From: JAZGER01 sp036480335
GTDB lineage: Bacteria; Pseudomonadota; Gammaproteobacteria; DSM-19610
Assembly: GCA_036480335.1 (NCBI GenBank)
Contig: JAZGGH010000053.1
Coordinates: forward strand, 1-12,600
Direction of reading: 5' to 3'
DNA: 12,600 nt
Shown here: positions 1 through 7,300 of the stretch, in pieces
Numbering within the stretch: position 1 is the first letter of the stretch
How the letters are laid out: each line of letters begins with the position of its first letter
Translations under genes and position numbers: made by a program
Notes under the pieces: model-generated
What the model saw: the letters and a program-made list of their open reading frames with translations, nothing else
Database searches by the model: none
Told to the model about the DNA's origin: nothing

Positions 1-91
1 TGAACAGAAAAGGCAGGAAACGGCATATCAACAGGCATCGTAAGCCGGTTTTCTGATACTTTTCCAGACAGCAATTCAAAACCTCTGGCAG

Positions 92-123
92 GATCAAAAA
101 ATTGTTAATTTATAGAGGTGCCC
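92..123. repeat. Solo end resembling the right arm of the 1970-2110 palindromic element
   Basis: Bases 106-123 match the right arm of the palindromic element (2093-2110) at 16 of 18 positions, sharing the core TAGAGGT followed by CCC. The preceding A-rich stretch (about 92-105) loosely resembles the bases before that arm. No convincing partner arm is visible inside the window, so this would be a solo or eroded end, or the edge of a copy that has lost its other half. The remaining bases of 1-91 show no gene I can support. Confidence 0.4.
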
Positions 124-146
124 ATAATAAATAGAGCCTCCACTTT

Positions 147-171
147 TCCCCGCTTTGGCGGGGATTTTTTT
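147..171 (+). terminator. Rho-independent terminator, plus strand
   Basis: A perfect 7-bp GC-rich stem (147-153 with 158-164, loop TTTG) is followed directly by seven T residues on the plus strand (165-171). On the minus strand there is no T-run after the stem, so it should stop plus-strand transcription, presumably of a gene whose 3' end lies at or before the window edge. It also shields the convergent LysM gene from read-through. Confidence 0.85.
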
Positions 172-185
172 GTATTGAGTTTTAT

Positions 186-1133
186 TTATAAAGGCACTCT
201 GAGTAGAGTGCCCACCTTAATTTTGTCAGGATCAGTCAGGTGCGGATTTGCCTTGAAGATTCTAGGGTATTCAAAACCACTGCCGTATGCACGTCTGGCA
301 ATCACCCAGAGTGAGTCGCCTCTTTTCACCTTGATAGTACGCATCTCATTGGCGCGTTCAAGTGATTCCGTTGCCAGAGTTTTAAGGTAATCACTGGATG
401 TGGCTTCAGGCTCGGTTTTATCAGTATCGGAGACAATTTGAGCAATCTGTTGTACCAGGCTTAATTGTTTGGTTGGAGAGGTTACCTGGCTACTAACATC
501 AACCTTGTTGAAATGATCGATAGATTCTGTCTCGGTTTGGCTGGAAGTGGCAACTTTTTTAACCTCAGTGTCTGCGACTTCCTTTGTAATCGTGATTTCG
601 TTACGAGAACCATTTTTCATCTCTTCCAGAGCATTCAGATAAGACGTATCTGAGGCGCCGAGTTTATCAAGATCCATATCTTCTAGCGTATTGCTGATAG
701 TAATGTGCTGGTTACCTTGATCGTCGGTTTCTTCCACACGCACAAGATTACCGTTATAGACTATCTTCACAGTTTCCGTTTCTATTTTTGTTTCAGGTTT
801 GGTTTCAACTTGTGTGTTGGTTTGTGTGGCATTATTCGCGACAGAGTTGGTACCATTGTATGCCGTGATTCCTCGCACAGTTTCGGCAGATTGAATGCTA
901 GTGTTCTGAGCATCGGCTGTTACCATCGTCACTGCTGTTTGTGTAGAGTCCTCACCGGTGTAAGTTTGTTCTACCATCTCCGACGTGTCGTTAAGCTGGA
1001 TAACCTCAGTGTCATTAGCAGTCTCGATTGAGGTTTTTTTGTCGCCCATCAGAAGATAATAGATTGCACCAAAAAATAGCAGGTTTAATAAAATCAGCAC
1101 TGAGAGCAATTTGTTTTTCAGGAACATGGTCAT
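186..1133 (-). CDS. Membrane-anchored protein with C-terminal LysM domain
   Basis: This 315-residue protein has a short basic N-terminus and a strongly hydrophobic segment (about residues 6-28), so it is probably an inner-membrane anchor or uncleaved signal with the rest in the periplasm. Residues about 30-260 are low complexity, rich in Thr, Ser, Glu, Asn and Val, as expected of a flexible spacer. The last 50 residues form a LysM domain: VKRGDSLWVIARRAYG, then a region ending KIKVGTLLRVPL. LysM domains bind peptidoglycan or related glycans, so a cell-wall-contacting role is likely; no catalytic domain is visible. It lies 18 bp downstream of the rhodanese gene on the same strand and is probably co-transcribed. 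A GAGGTG ribosome binding site (1136-1141) could serve the ATG at 1133 or an in-frame ATG at 1127; the latter has the longer spacing, and the choice is open. The exact function is unknown. Confidence 0.85.
   Translation of the reverse strand: MTMFLKNKLLSVLILLNLLFFGAIYYLLMGDKKTSIETANDTEVIQLNDTSEMVEQTYTGEDSTQTAVTMVTADAQNTSIQSAETVRGITAYNGTNSVANNATQTNTQVETKPETKIETETVKIVYNGNLVRVEETDDQGNQHITISNTLEDMDLDKLGASDTSYLNALEEMKNGSRNEITITKEVADTEVKKVATSSQTETESIDHFNKVDVSSQVTSPTKQLSLVQQIAQIVSDTDKTEPEATSSDYLKTLATESLERANEMRTIKVKRGDSLWVIARRAYGSGFEYPRIFKANPHLTDPDKIKVGTLLRVPL
193..212 (-). terminator. Hairpin at the 3' end of the LysM gene, weak terminator candidate
   Basis: On the minus strand a perfect 8-bp stem (GGCACTCT with AGAGTGCC, loop ACTC) spans the last codons before the stop at 186-188. 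It is followed by TTTATAAATAAAA rather than a clean T-run. It may end the rhodanese-LysM transcript or protect its 3' end. The stem lies within the reading frame, which is unusual for a classic terminator. Confidence 0.35.
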
Positions 1134-1151
1134 TTCACCTCGTCATTATTG

Positions 1152-1823
1152 TTATTTTACTTCGCGGCTTTTAGGTAGCACAGTCGTCAACCCGAATAAT
1201 TTCCACAACTGCATCCCACCTCGGTAATAGGTGAGTTTGTCAGCCGGATAACCCATTTCGATCAGCCCTTGAATTGCTCTAGGCGACTGGTCACACCAGG
1301 GGCCGTTACAGAACAGGGTAAGGAGCTTCGGGTTTTTGAACGTGTATTTCTCAGCGCTGGCTTTAATGCCCCCAAGCAGCTGCATAATCGAGTCGCGTTT
1401 TGCTGATGGACTGGTAAAAATAACAAAGGGGATGTTCACAGAGCCAGGAATGGTTTCGCTTTCATACCAGTTTGGCATGCGCGCATCAATGAGCAGGCCA
1501 GTTTCAGAGGCAACATCCGTTAACAGGAATCTGATCAGCTCTAGTTCGCCAACGGTATGAACCCCCGGTGCTGCTTCCATGGAGTGGATACAAAAAGGTG
1601 GGCAGGGGCGTGAGGTTTTTGAAAAATCATCCACCAGTCTGTTTTCAGTATCCTGTATACGTTTGATGCGCACCTTGACGCCCTGATGGTCAACATCAAC
1701 AAAAGGAATGCCTTCAGCAATCATAACTTTTGTGTCTGATTCATCTGCCTGTACACCCGTTAGTAGAAAGAGTGAAACCAGCCATGTACAGGAAATTGTA
1801 ACAATACGACCATGAAAACCCAT
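1152..1823 (-). CDS. Exported rhodanese-like protein with extra CPPFC motif
   Basis: This 223-residue protein has an N-terminal hydrophobic signal (about residues 7-25, cut probably near VQA-DE), so it should act in the periplasm. Residues about 85-215 form a rhodanese fold: the LLIDAR strand (Asp113), the GSVNIP segment, the active-site loop FCNGPWCDQSP with the expected catalytic Cys172 and a second Cys177, and the closing YYRGGMQLW. Rhodaneses carry sulfane sulfur on the loop cysteine; the substrate here is unknown. Residues 74-78 form a separate CPPFC motif just before the domain, a possible disulfide or metal/redox site that simple rhodaneses lack. It is the first gene of a minus-strand pair with the LysM gene. 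The ATG at 1823 has only a weak G-rich binding site upstream. Family assignment is firm; the role is inferred only as periplasmic sulfur or thiol chemistry. Confidence 0.85.
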   Translation of the reverse strand: MGFHGRIVTISCTWLVSLFLLTGVQADESDTKVMIAEGIPFVDVDHQGVKVRIKRIQDTENRLVDDFSKTSRPCPPFCIHSMEAAPGVHTVGELELIRFLLTDVASETGLLIDARMPNWYESETIPGSVNIPFVIFTSPSAKRDSIMQLLGGIKASAEKYTFKNPKLLTLFCNGPWCDQSPRAIQGLIEMGYPADKLTYYRGGMQLWKLFGLTTVLPKSREVK

Positions 1824-1869
1824 CGAAAGACCCCATCTTTAAAAAGTAACGCTGATAATCTATAGTATC

Positions 1870-1875
1870 ATTATA
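1870..1875 (-). promoter_or_regulatory. Candidate -10 box (TATAAT) for the rhodanese-LysM unit
   Basis: The minus strand reads a perfect TATAAT here, about 47 bp before the rhodanese ATG. I see no convincing -35 hexamer at 16-18 bp, so this is a candidate only. It would give a short 5' leader of roughly 40 bases. Confidence 0.35.
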
Positions 1876-1944
1876 ACCTGAAACTGTGACCGGCCGCTAA
1901 AAATGCGTATCTGCTTGATATGTTGGCCTGACATGGTATGTTTT

Positions 1945-1964
1945 CGAAACAAATCAAAGTTTCG
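1945..1964. promoter_or_regulatory. Short inverted repeat in the divergent intergenic region
   Basis: CGAAAC (1945-1950) and GTTTCG (1959-1964) are perfect inverted 6-mers separated by 8 AT-rich bases. The site lies between the minus-strand promoter candidate and the palindromic element. It could be an operator for the rhodanese side, or chance; no known regulator motif was recognised. Confidence 0.2.
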
Positions 1965-1969
1965 TTAAA

Positions 1970-2110
1970 GGGAACCTCTATTAATTATCTTTTCGCCCGA
2001 TTTCTGCGTTGGATGAGTTTTTGCGATCCTCATGTATGTCTTATACACTGCGGTTCTCAAAACTCATCCGCCTTGAACTCAGACGAAAATCCTAATTAAT
2101 AGAGGTACCC
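1970..2110. repeat. 141-bp palindromic, MITE-like element
   Basis: The outer arms 1970-1987 and 2093-2110 are 18-bp inverted repeats with one mismatch. Two further nested pairs match perfectly: TTTTCG (1990-1995) with CGAAAA (2084-2089), and GGATGAGTTTT (2011-2021) with AAAACTCATCC (2059-2069). A short ATGTAT/ATACAC pairing lies near the centre. The whole segment can therefore fold into one long imperfect hairpin. It has no coding capacity. The same 4 bases, TAAA, sit immediately outside both ends (1966-1969 and 2111-2114), compatible with a target-site duplication. Architecture and size fit a non-autonomous mobile element or a dispersed extragenic palindrome. It ends 14 bp before the thioredoxin start, so it forms that gene's whole upstream region and may supply its promoter or an mRNA 5' structure. 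Confidence 0.8.
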
Positions 2111-2124
2111 TAAATACTCGGGGA

Positions 2125-2472
2125 ATGACCGTGAGCACTTCAATTAATGCATCTGTTGACACTTTTCAGGAATATGTCCTGGAAGCCTCTCATAATCAAC
2201 CACTGCTGGTTGATTTTTGGGCCGAGTGGTGTTCACCCTGTCTTGTCATAGCGCCGGTATTGCATCAGCTTATTGATGAGCTTGATGGCAAGGTCGGGCT
2301 AGTGAAGGTTGAAGTGGATGATGGCGAGAATATGAAGCTCGCTGGTCGATATAATGTGCGTGGTTTTCCGACCATTATGTTGTTCAGGAATGGTAAAGAA
2401 GTGGCGCGTTTCAGCAGTGCGCGTTCGCGGCAATGGATTATGCAATTTTTGCGTGATCAGTCAGTAATTTAA
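2125..2472 (+). CDS. Thioredoxin-family protein (WCSPC active site)
   Basis: This 115-residue single-domain thioredoxin has the motif FWAEWCSPC with redox cysteines 36 and 39, and the cis-proline motif GFPT (Pro82) that closes the active site. Length matches a classic thioredoxin, and there is no signal peptide or membrane segment, so it should act in the cytoplasm as a dithiol-disulfide exchange protein. WCSPC replaces the usual WCGPC, which may shift redox potential or partner choice. The start could be the ATG at 2125 or a GTG six bases later at 2131; the GGGGA at 2120-2124 is better placed for the GTG. It sits 64 bp before the YbjQ-type genes on the same strand and may be co-transcribed with them. 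It is probably an accessory thioredoxin rather than the housekeeping trxA. Confidence 0.9.
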   Translation: MTVSTSINASVDTFQEYVLEASHNQPLLVDFWAEWCSPCLVIAPVLHQLIDELDGKVGLVKVEVDDGENMKLAGRYNVRGFPTIMLFRNGKEVARFSSARSRQWIMQFLRDQSVI

Positions 2473-2536
2473 GTCGATTTTGTGCTCGGAATGATGCAAA
2501 CTTGTGTGCAAATTCGAATATAGAAAAGAGGCCGTC

Positions 2537-2857
2537 ATGATCATTACCAATATTGAAGTCATACCTGGAAAACGTATCAGCAAACATCTCGGCATGGTGC
2601 AGGGTAGCACCGTTAGAGCCAAACATGCCGGCCGCGATATCATGGCAGGCCTGAAGAATATTTTTGGCGGTGAATTGAAAGGTTATACCGAGCTGCTACA
2701 GGAATCCCGCGAAGAAGCCCTCAGTCGTATGCAGCAACAGGCTGAATCCATTGGTGCCAATGCCATTCTTAATGTGCGTTTTTCAACCTCGTCTGTGGCT
2801 CAGGGAGCGGCAGAGTTATTCGCCTACGGTACTGCCGTTATTCTTGAAGGTATCTGA
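2537..2857 (+). CDS. YbjQ/UPF0145-family protein, soluble
   Basis: This 106-residue protein matches the YbjQ (UPF0145) family over its whole length. It shows GSTVRAKHAGRDIMAGLKN (23-41), the FGGELKGYTELL segment, SREEALSRM, GANAILNVRF and the closing FAYGTAV. These proteins form small oligomeric beta-rich assemblies. The family is often labelled heavy-metal-binding, but this copy has no cysteine and only two histidines, so the sequence itself gives no metal site. The ATG at 2537 is chosen over an in-frame GTG at 2504 because a GAAAAGAG binding site (2523-2530) precedes it by 6 bases and the family begins with this I-x-x-I-x-V-I-P-G-type strand. Its stop overlaps the next start by one base, so the two are translationally coupled. 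No biochemical role is known to me. Confidence 0.9.
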   Translation: MIITNIEVIPGKRISKHLGMVQGSTVRAKHAGRDIMAGLKNIFGGELKGYTELLQESREEALSRMQQQAESIGANAILNVRFSTSSVAQGAAELFAYGTAVILEGI

Positions 2858-3306
2858 TGGATCTGTATATCTTCCTGATCCTGTTGATGCTCGGTTACGG
2901 GTTTGGGCAATATGCTGAAAAGCGCCACTATCGATCCATCCGCGACCGTGAGGATCAGTATCGCAATCAGTTAATGCTTATCCAGACGCGTATTCCACCA
3001 CGTGGGAAGAATGATTCTGCAATAGTGATGGGCAGTGTGGTTATTTCTATAGATTATTTTAAACGCTTCCTGGCGGGCTTGCGCGCTTTCTTTGGTGGAC
3101 GCGTGAAATCCTATGAAAACCTGATTGATCGTGCGCGCCGCGAGGCCATACTGCGTATGCAGGAAGAGGCGATATCTCTGGGCGCTGACAAGGTGATTAA
3201 CATCAAACTGGAAACAGCCTCCATTTCCAAGGGGCGACGTCAAAAAATTGGTTCTATTGAGGTGCTGGCATATGGTACAGCACTGATTCCCAAGACTGGA
3301 GAATGA
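2857..3306 (+). CDS. YbjQ-family protein with N-terminal membrane anchor
   Basis: This 149-residue protein starts with a hydrophobic membrane segment (about residues 3-18). A charged linker (19-52) follows, rich in Arg, Asp and Gln, and then a YbjQ-type domain (about 53-145): SAIVMGSVVIS, LRAFFGGRVKSYENL, ARREAILRM, GADKVINIKLET and VLAYGTAL. It is a diverged paralog of the preceding gene, so an ancestral tandem duplication followed by gain of an anchor is likely. Given the basic residues after the membrane segment, the domain probably faces the cytoplasm, but topology is not proven. GAAGG (2846-2850) lies 6 bases before the ATG, and TGATG overlap with the upstream stop indicates coupling. 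It has no cysteine. The molecular function is unknown; a scaffold or partner role for the downstream protease is inference from gene order only. Confidence 0.85.
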   Translation: MDLYIFLILLMLGYGFGQYAEKRHYRSIRDREDQYRNQLMLIQTRIPPRGKNDSAIVMGSVVISIDYFKRFLAGLRAFFGGRVKSYENLIDRARREAILRMQEEAISLGADKVINIKLETASISKGRRQKIGSIEVLAYGTALIPKTGE

Positions 3307-3309
3307 CGC

Positions 3310-4140
3310 TTGGACTACGAGAATCGTAAGGTTCCTGATCACGTTAATCGCAATACTGACCACCCGGCAAAGGAATTCTTTCTGCTTGGTGCAGGCCTGT
3401 TGCTGGCCGGTATTCTGCTGGTTGTGATGACCGGCTGGGCCGGTGGTTGGCTGGCTCGATTCATCCCTTTTTCCTATGAGCAGGACATTGCCCAGAGTTT
3501 TGCTGATGAACTCGACAAGGATAATGATTCGCCAGTAGAAAAATACCTGCAGGCCATGACCGATGAATTATCCAAATCCATTGATCTGCCTGCAGGCATG
3601 ACCATCACGGCACATTATGTGGATGATGATATGGTCAATGCCTTCGCCACACTCGGCGGACACATCATGATATTTCGCGGCCTGCTGGAAGCGGCACCCA
3701 ATGAAAATGCACTGGCGATGGTGATTAGCCATGAAATCGCCCACGTTAAACACCGTGACCCGATTGTTGCTATTGGGCGGGGTGTGCTGGCTCAGAGTGT
3801 TTTGTCTCTGGTGATCGGTACCAGCGGTAACGAACTGGCAGGAAAAATGCTGGGCAATGCAGGATTATTAACCACATTGAATTTCAGCCGTCGCCAGGAA
3901 ACTGCAGCCGACAGGGAAGGGCTTGCTGCCATCTATCAGCGCTACGGCCATGTGAACGGAGCCAGCCGGATATTTGAAAAATTTCTTGAAATAGAAGAAG
4001 AGCAGGGCAGTTCAATGCCTGAGATGTTTCAAACGCATCCTGCCAGTGCTAAACGTATTCGCAAATTAGCTGCACAGGCTACAGATAATAACTGGCCACA
4101 GGAAGGCGATCTGACCCTGATGCCTGTGTTTGATAATTGA
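3310..4140 (+). CDS. Membrane-anchored M48-family zinc metalloprotease
   Basis: This 276-residue protein has a short polar N-terminus, one membrane segment (about 23-41), and an M48 peptidase domain (about 60-255). The zinc-binding HEXXH motif is HEIAH (141-145), preceded by VIS and followed by KHRD. The third ligand is Glu197 in RRQETAADREG, with Asp201 completing the ExxxD signature. THPASAKRI (242-250) is the usual distal M48 motif. The family includes BepA/LoiP/HtpX-type envelope quality-control proteases; this one is short and lacks the TPR domain of BepA. The start is a TTG at 3310, supported by GGAG at 3298-3301 with 8-base spacing; the next in-frame ATG would remove the membrane segment. 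It is 3 bp from the upstream YbjQ gene, so clearly one operon. It likely degrades misfolded envelope proteins, possibly with the YbjQ-type neighbours as partners. Confidence 0.9.
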   Translation: MDYENRKVPDHVNRNTDHPAKEFFLLGAGLLLAGILLVVMTGWAGGWLARFIPFSYEQDIAQSFADELDKDNDSPVEKYLQAMTDELSKSIDLPAGMTITAHYVDDDMVNAFATLGGHIMIFRGLLEAAPNENALAMVISHEIAHVKHRDPIVAIGRGVLAQSVLSLVIGTSGNELAGKMLGNAGLLTTLNFSRRQETAADREGLAAIYQRYGHVNGASRIFEKFLEIEEEQGSSMPEMFQTHPASAKRIRKLAAQATDNNWPQEGDLTLMPVFDN

Positions 4141-4294
4141 TGTGATTAGCTCGTCTGTGTTGCCTGCAACGTGCCCCATAATGAAAATAATACTCGGTAT
4201 GTGGACAAATAACTAAAAACCTCTACAGCACCAGGACGAATAAAAAGAATGAGGTGACTTCCATTGTTGAGACAGGTCAATTCACCATAGTCTG

Positions 4295-4344
4295 CCCCGT
4301 GCTAGGTTGTTATCGAAAGAGGCAATTATTGTTATTGCACGGGG
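4295..4344 (+). promoter_or_regulatory. Inverted repeat that can cover the ribosome binding site of the propeller gene
   Basis: CCCCGTGC (4295-4302) and GCACGGGG (4337-4344) are perfect 8-bp inverted repeats separated by 34 bases. The second arm contains most of the GGGGAG ribosome binding site (4341-4346) of the gene starting at 4354. In mRNA this GC-rich stem, in an AT-rich leader, would block ribosome access unless opened. There is no T-run after it, so it is not a terminator. The rest of 4141-4294 shows no gene and no clear terminator for the protease operon. Confidence 0.5.
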
Positions 4345-4353
4345 AGAATAGTA

Positions 4354-7300
4354 ATGAAGAAATTACATATTATTACTTTGGTCTTTTGTCTGATGGCGTC
4401 GTTTCCAGCCTTTTCGGGCCAGGTGATCGAAACAGGGATATATGAAACAGGGTATACAGGTTCAGGAACCAGAGGAGCAGACATTACAGTCAATCCGGCT
4501 ATTGGTGAAAAACTGATTATCAGATTAAAGGCGGATTGGGCTGACGGCACCTCTCATTTTAGTTTTATTGTTACTTCCGCAGAGTCGGGAGTGGTTTGCG
4601 CTATTTCCAACGACTTTCCTACTGTTGGAGATATAACTGACGGAGGTAATGGTTTTACTGTCTGTCAAATTGATAACACTACAGACACCTTGTATACCAT
4701 TAGCGGACGGCAACACTGCCTACCTCGCAGGGATTTTACTTGCCCGCCTATCCCATATGTTTTTGAAGCGTACTGGACAAGTAATGGTGTTTTCTCGGAT
4801 ACCTTGCTGGCAGATCAGCAACTTGCCCCGATTTCAATGATGAGTAACCGGGATTTTTCGATGCAGTGGCAACTGTGGGATGCCAACAATGAAGCTGTAA
4901 CCGTTCATGCCACCGGTTTACCTCCTGGTTTGACAATCGATGCAACCGGTCTGATAAGCGGGCATCTTGGTGATGATGCGGTGGGTGATCACCTGACTCG
5001 CCTGAGCGTTACAAATGAAAGTGGAGACAGTGTCAATACCACGTTGGAATGGTCGCTCTCCTCCGGGCGGCCTGTCTTGCTTGAAAATGGCGTCACGAAT
5101 ACGCGGCTAATCAAGGCATACTATATCAAACCAGGGCCAGGCAAAAAATTAACAGTAACGACGTCGTCGTCCACACGCTTTGCGATGTCTATTCTGGAAG
5201 CAGATCCGGCAACAATACATGGACGCATTGGCAAAATTTGTAGGTCTCGTAGCCTCGGGGAGGCTGAAGGGTTTGGTTGTTTTGGCGGCAAAGCGATAAT
5301 ACCTTATACAGAAGATGTTACTTACCTTGTGCGTTTAGGATGCGATCAACGCGACTACGACTGTATTGAATCAACAACATTTCGTGAAATATCTGCTGAA
5401 TGGAGTCCTTCGAGTATAGCTGCGGCAATGAGTGCTGATGGTCGTTATATCGCATTTGATTCTGCCTCCAGTGATCTGGTGCAGGGTGATACGAATAACG
5501 CAACAGATGTTTTTGTTTATGACAGGGTGAGCGCTGAAACCACTCGTGTATCGGTTTCCAGTGATGGTTTGCAGGGGAATAACGAGTCAGCTTCTCCTGC
5601 AATAAGTGCGAATGGTCGTTATATTGCTTTTTATTCATCCGCCAGCAATCTTGATTTAGCAGAAGGAAGCAGCGGGCCAAACAGTGTGTATGTTCATGAC
5701 CGGATAACCGGAGAAACCACACAAGTCAGGGCAGATGAGATGCCCAGAGCACTTCAAAGAAAATTATCGATCAGTGCTGATGGCAATTTTATTGCCTTTG
5801 TTGCTAGTTTTGATCCTCGGTCTTCTGTTGTTGATTATATAGATAGAATTTATCTCTATGATCGAAGCACAGATGAAGTTACGTTGCTTGCTGGGTGGTG
5901 GGATAATAGCCCATCAATGAGCGCTGATGGTCGTTATATTGCGTACTATAATGCGTGGTCAGTTATTAATGTTTACGATCGGGTAAGTGATTCACACAAC
6001 GATATTGTTAGTGTTTATGGTAGCGATGTATTGAACCCATCCCTCAGTGCTGATGGGCGTTATGTCACGTTCGAATCCAATGCTAACCTGGTATTTAATG
6101 ATACCAATAATGCTAACGATATTTTTCTTTCTGATACTGTAACCGGTACTCTTACGCGTATCTCGGTTCCAGTTGCCGGTTCTGCAGACGAAGCCGATGG
6201 TGATTCTTACAGCCCATCCATCAGCCCTGATGGCCGATACGTTGTATTCATGTCAGATGCCAGCAATCTACTGGTTAACGATACTGGACATACTGGCGAT
6301 CCGTTTGTTTATGATCGCGACACTAATTTACTCTCCCGCATTGATCTGGAAAATGGCTATTCAGGTTCCAGCTTTCCTGCAATGGATGCTTTTGGTCGCC
6401 AGGTCCTTGCCGCTATTCTCAGGGGAGAAAAACCTCCATCACCTGATCCTGCTCCCGAAGCCGCGGTATTAATAACAAGCCGAGTGAATGGCCAGAGCAC
6501 CGCCAAACCTGGTTCGATTATCACTGCCGGGTCAGAGTTAACCTGGGTTTATACTGTAGAAAATGCCGGCACCTCAGTGCTAAATGATGTGACGGTAACT
6601 GTCCGCCAGAAGTCGCCTGTTCTAGGAAGCTGGGAAACAGTTTGTACTCTGGGTACTATTGAGGGAGGCAAGTCCGCTTTGTGTGAAGTAGCCGGTATTG
6701 CAACAGATGGCGGTGCTAATATTTCACTCAATGTTGTCCGTGGTACAACGGGCAGTGGTGAAGTCGTCGAATCAACAAACAGGGCTTTTTATCAAGGGTC
6801 ATCCATATTACGAATATCTGCTGGCATTAATGGCCTTGAAAGGAATGAGGGCTCCATAACCTCGTTAGTTATGAGTGAGGATGGTCACTATATTGCATTC
6901 TCATCTGGACTAAGCGATCTGGTAGTCGATGATACGAATGATGCTGACGATATTTTTCTTTATGACCGAGTATCTGGAGTACTCAATCGAATTTCGATAT
7001 CAAATGATGGTTCCCGTATATTTCGTTCCAATGTGGCAATCAGTGCAGATGGTCGTTATATCGCATATTCTTCTAACAGTAATCTTGTGCCTGATGATAA
7101 TGATTACTACAGGGACGATATTTATCTTTATGACCGACAGACGGATACAACTAGCCTTGTTCCTTTCAGTCATGAAACTCAATTAGCCTATTATGATGAG
7201 CCGTCTATAAGCGCAGATGGCCGATATATTGTTGCCCGGGAACGCATTAAAAAAGACTTCAATCGGTGGTTAGAATCATCAGGAAGGGTTCTGCTCTATG

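Noticed and set aside
2..43. Short open frame entering from the left edge, ending in TAA at 41-43
   Set aside because: Only 13 codons with no recognisable motif; another frame is also open to 54-56. Either could be the end of an upstream gene, so I did not list it.
118..390. 90-residue plus-strand open frame from a GTG
   Set aside because: It spans the terminator hairpin and lies antisense to the LysM domain; composition is not protein-like.
2073..2102. Possible promoter in the right half of the palindrome (TTGAAC, then TTAATA after 17 bp)
   Set aside because: The -10 match is poor, so it is not listed as a promoter, although some promoter for the thioredoxin gene must lie in or before the element.
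2504..2536. In-frame GTG extension of the first YbjQ gene
   Set aside because: The added 11 residues are outside the family, and the clear ribosome binding site at 2523-2530 serves the ATG at 2537.
2438..2643. Minus-strand frames over the thioredoxin-YbjQ junction
   Set aside because: Antisense shadows with no homology, covering two well-supported plus-strand genes.
4254..4445. 63-residue plus-strand open frame overlapping the start of the propeller gene
   Set aside because: It overlaps the leader inverted repeat and the signal peptide region in another frame; no domain or conserved motif. A leader peptide cannot be fully excluded, but a GAGG near 4250 is too close to its start to be convincing.
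5318..5722. 134-residue minus-strand frame inside the propeller gene
   Set aside because: His-rich nonsense composition caused by the antisense of repeated Asp/Tyr codons in the blades.
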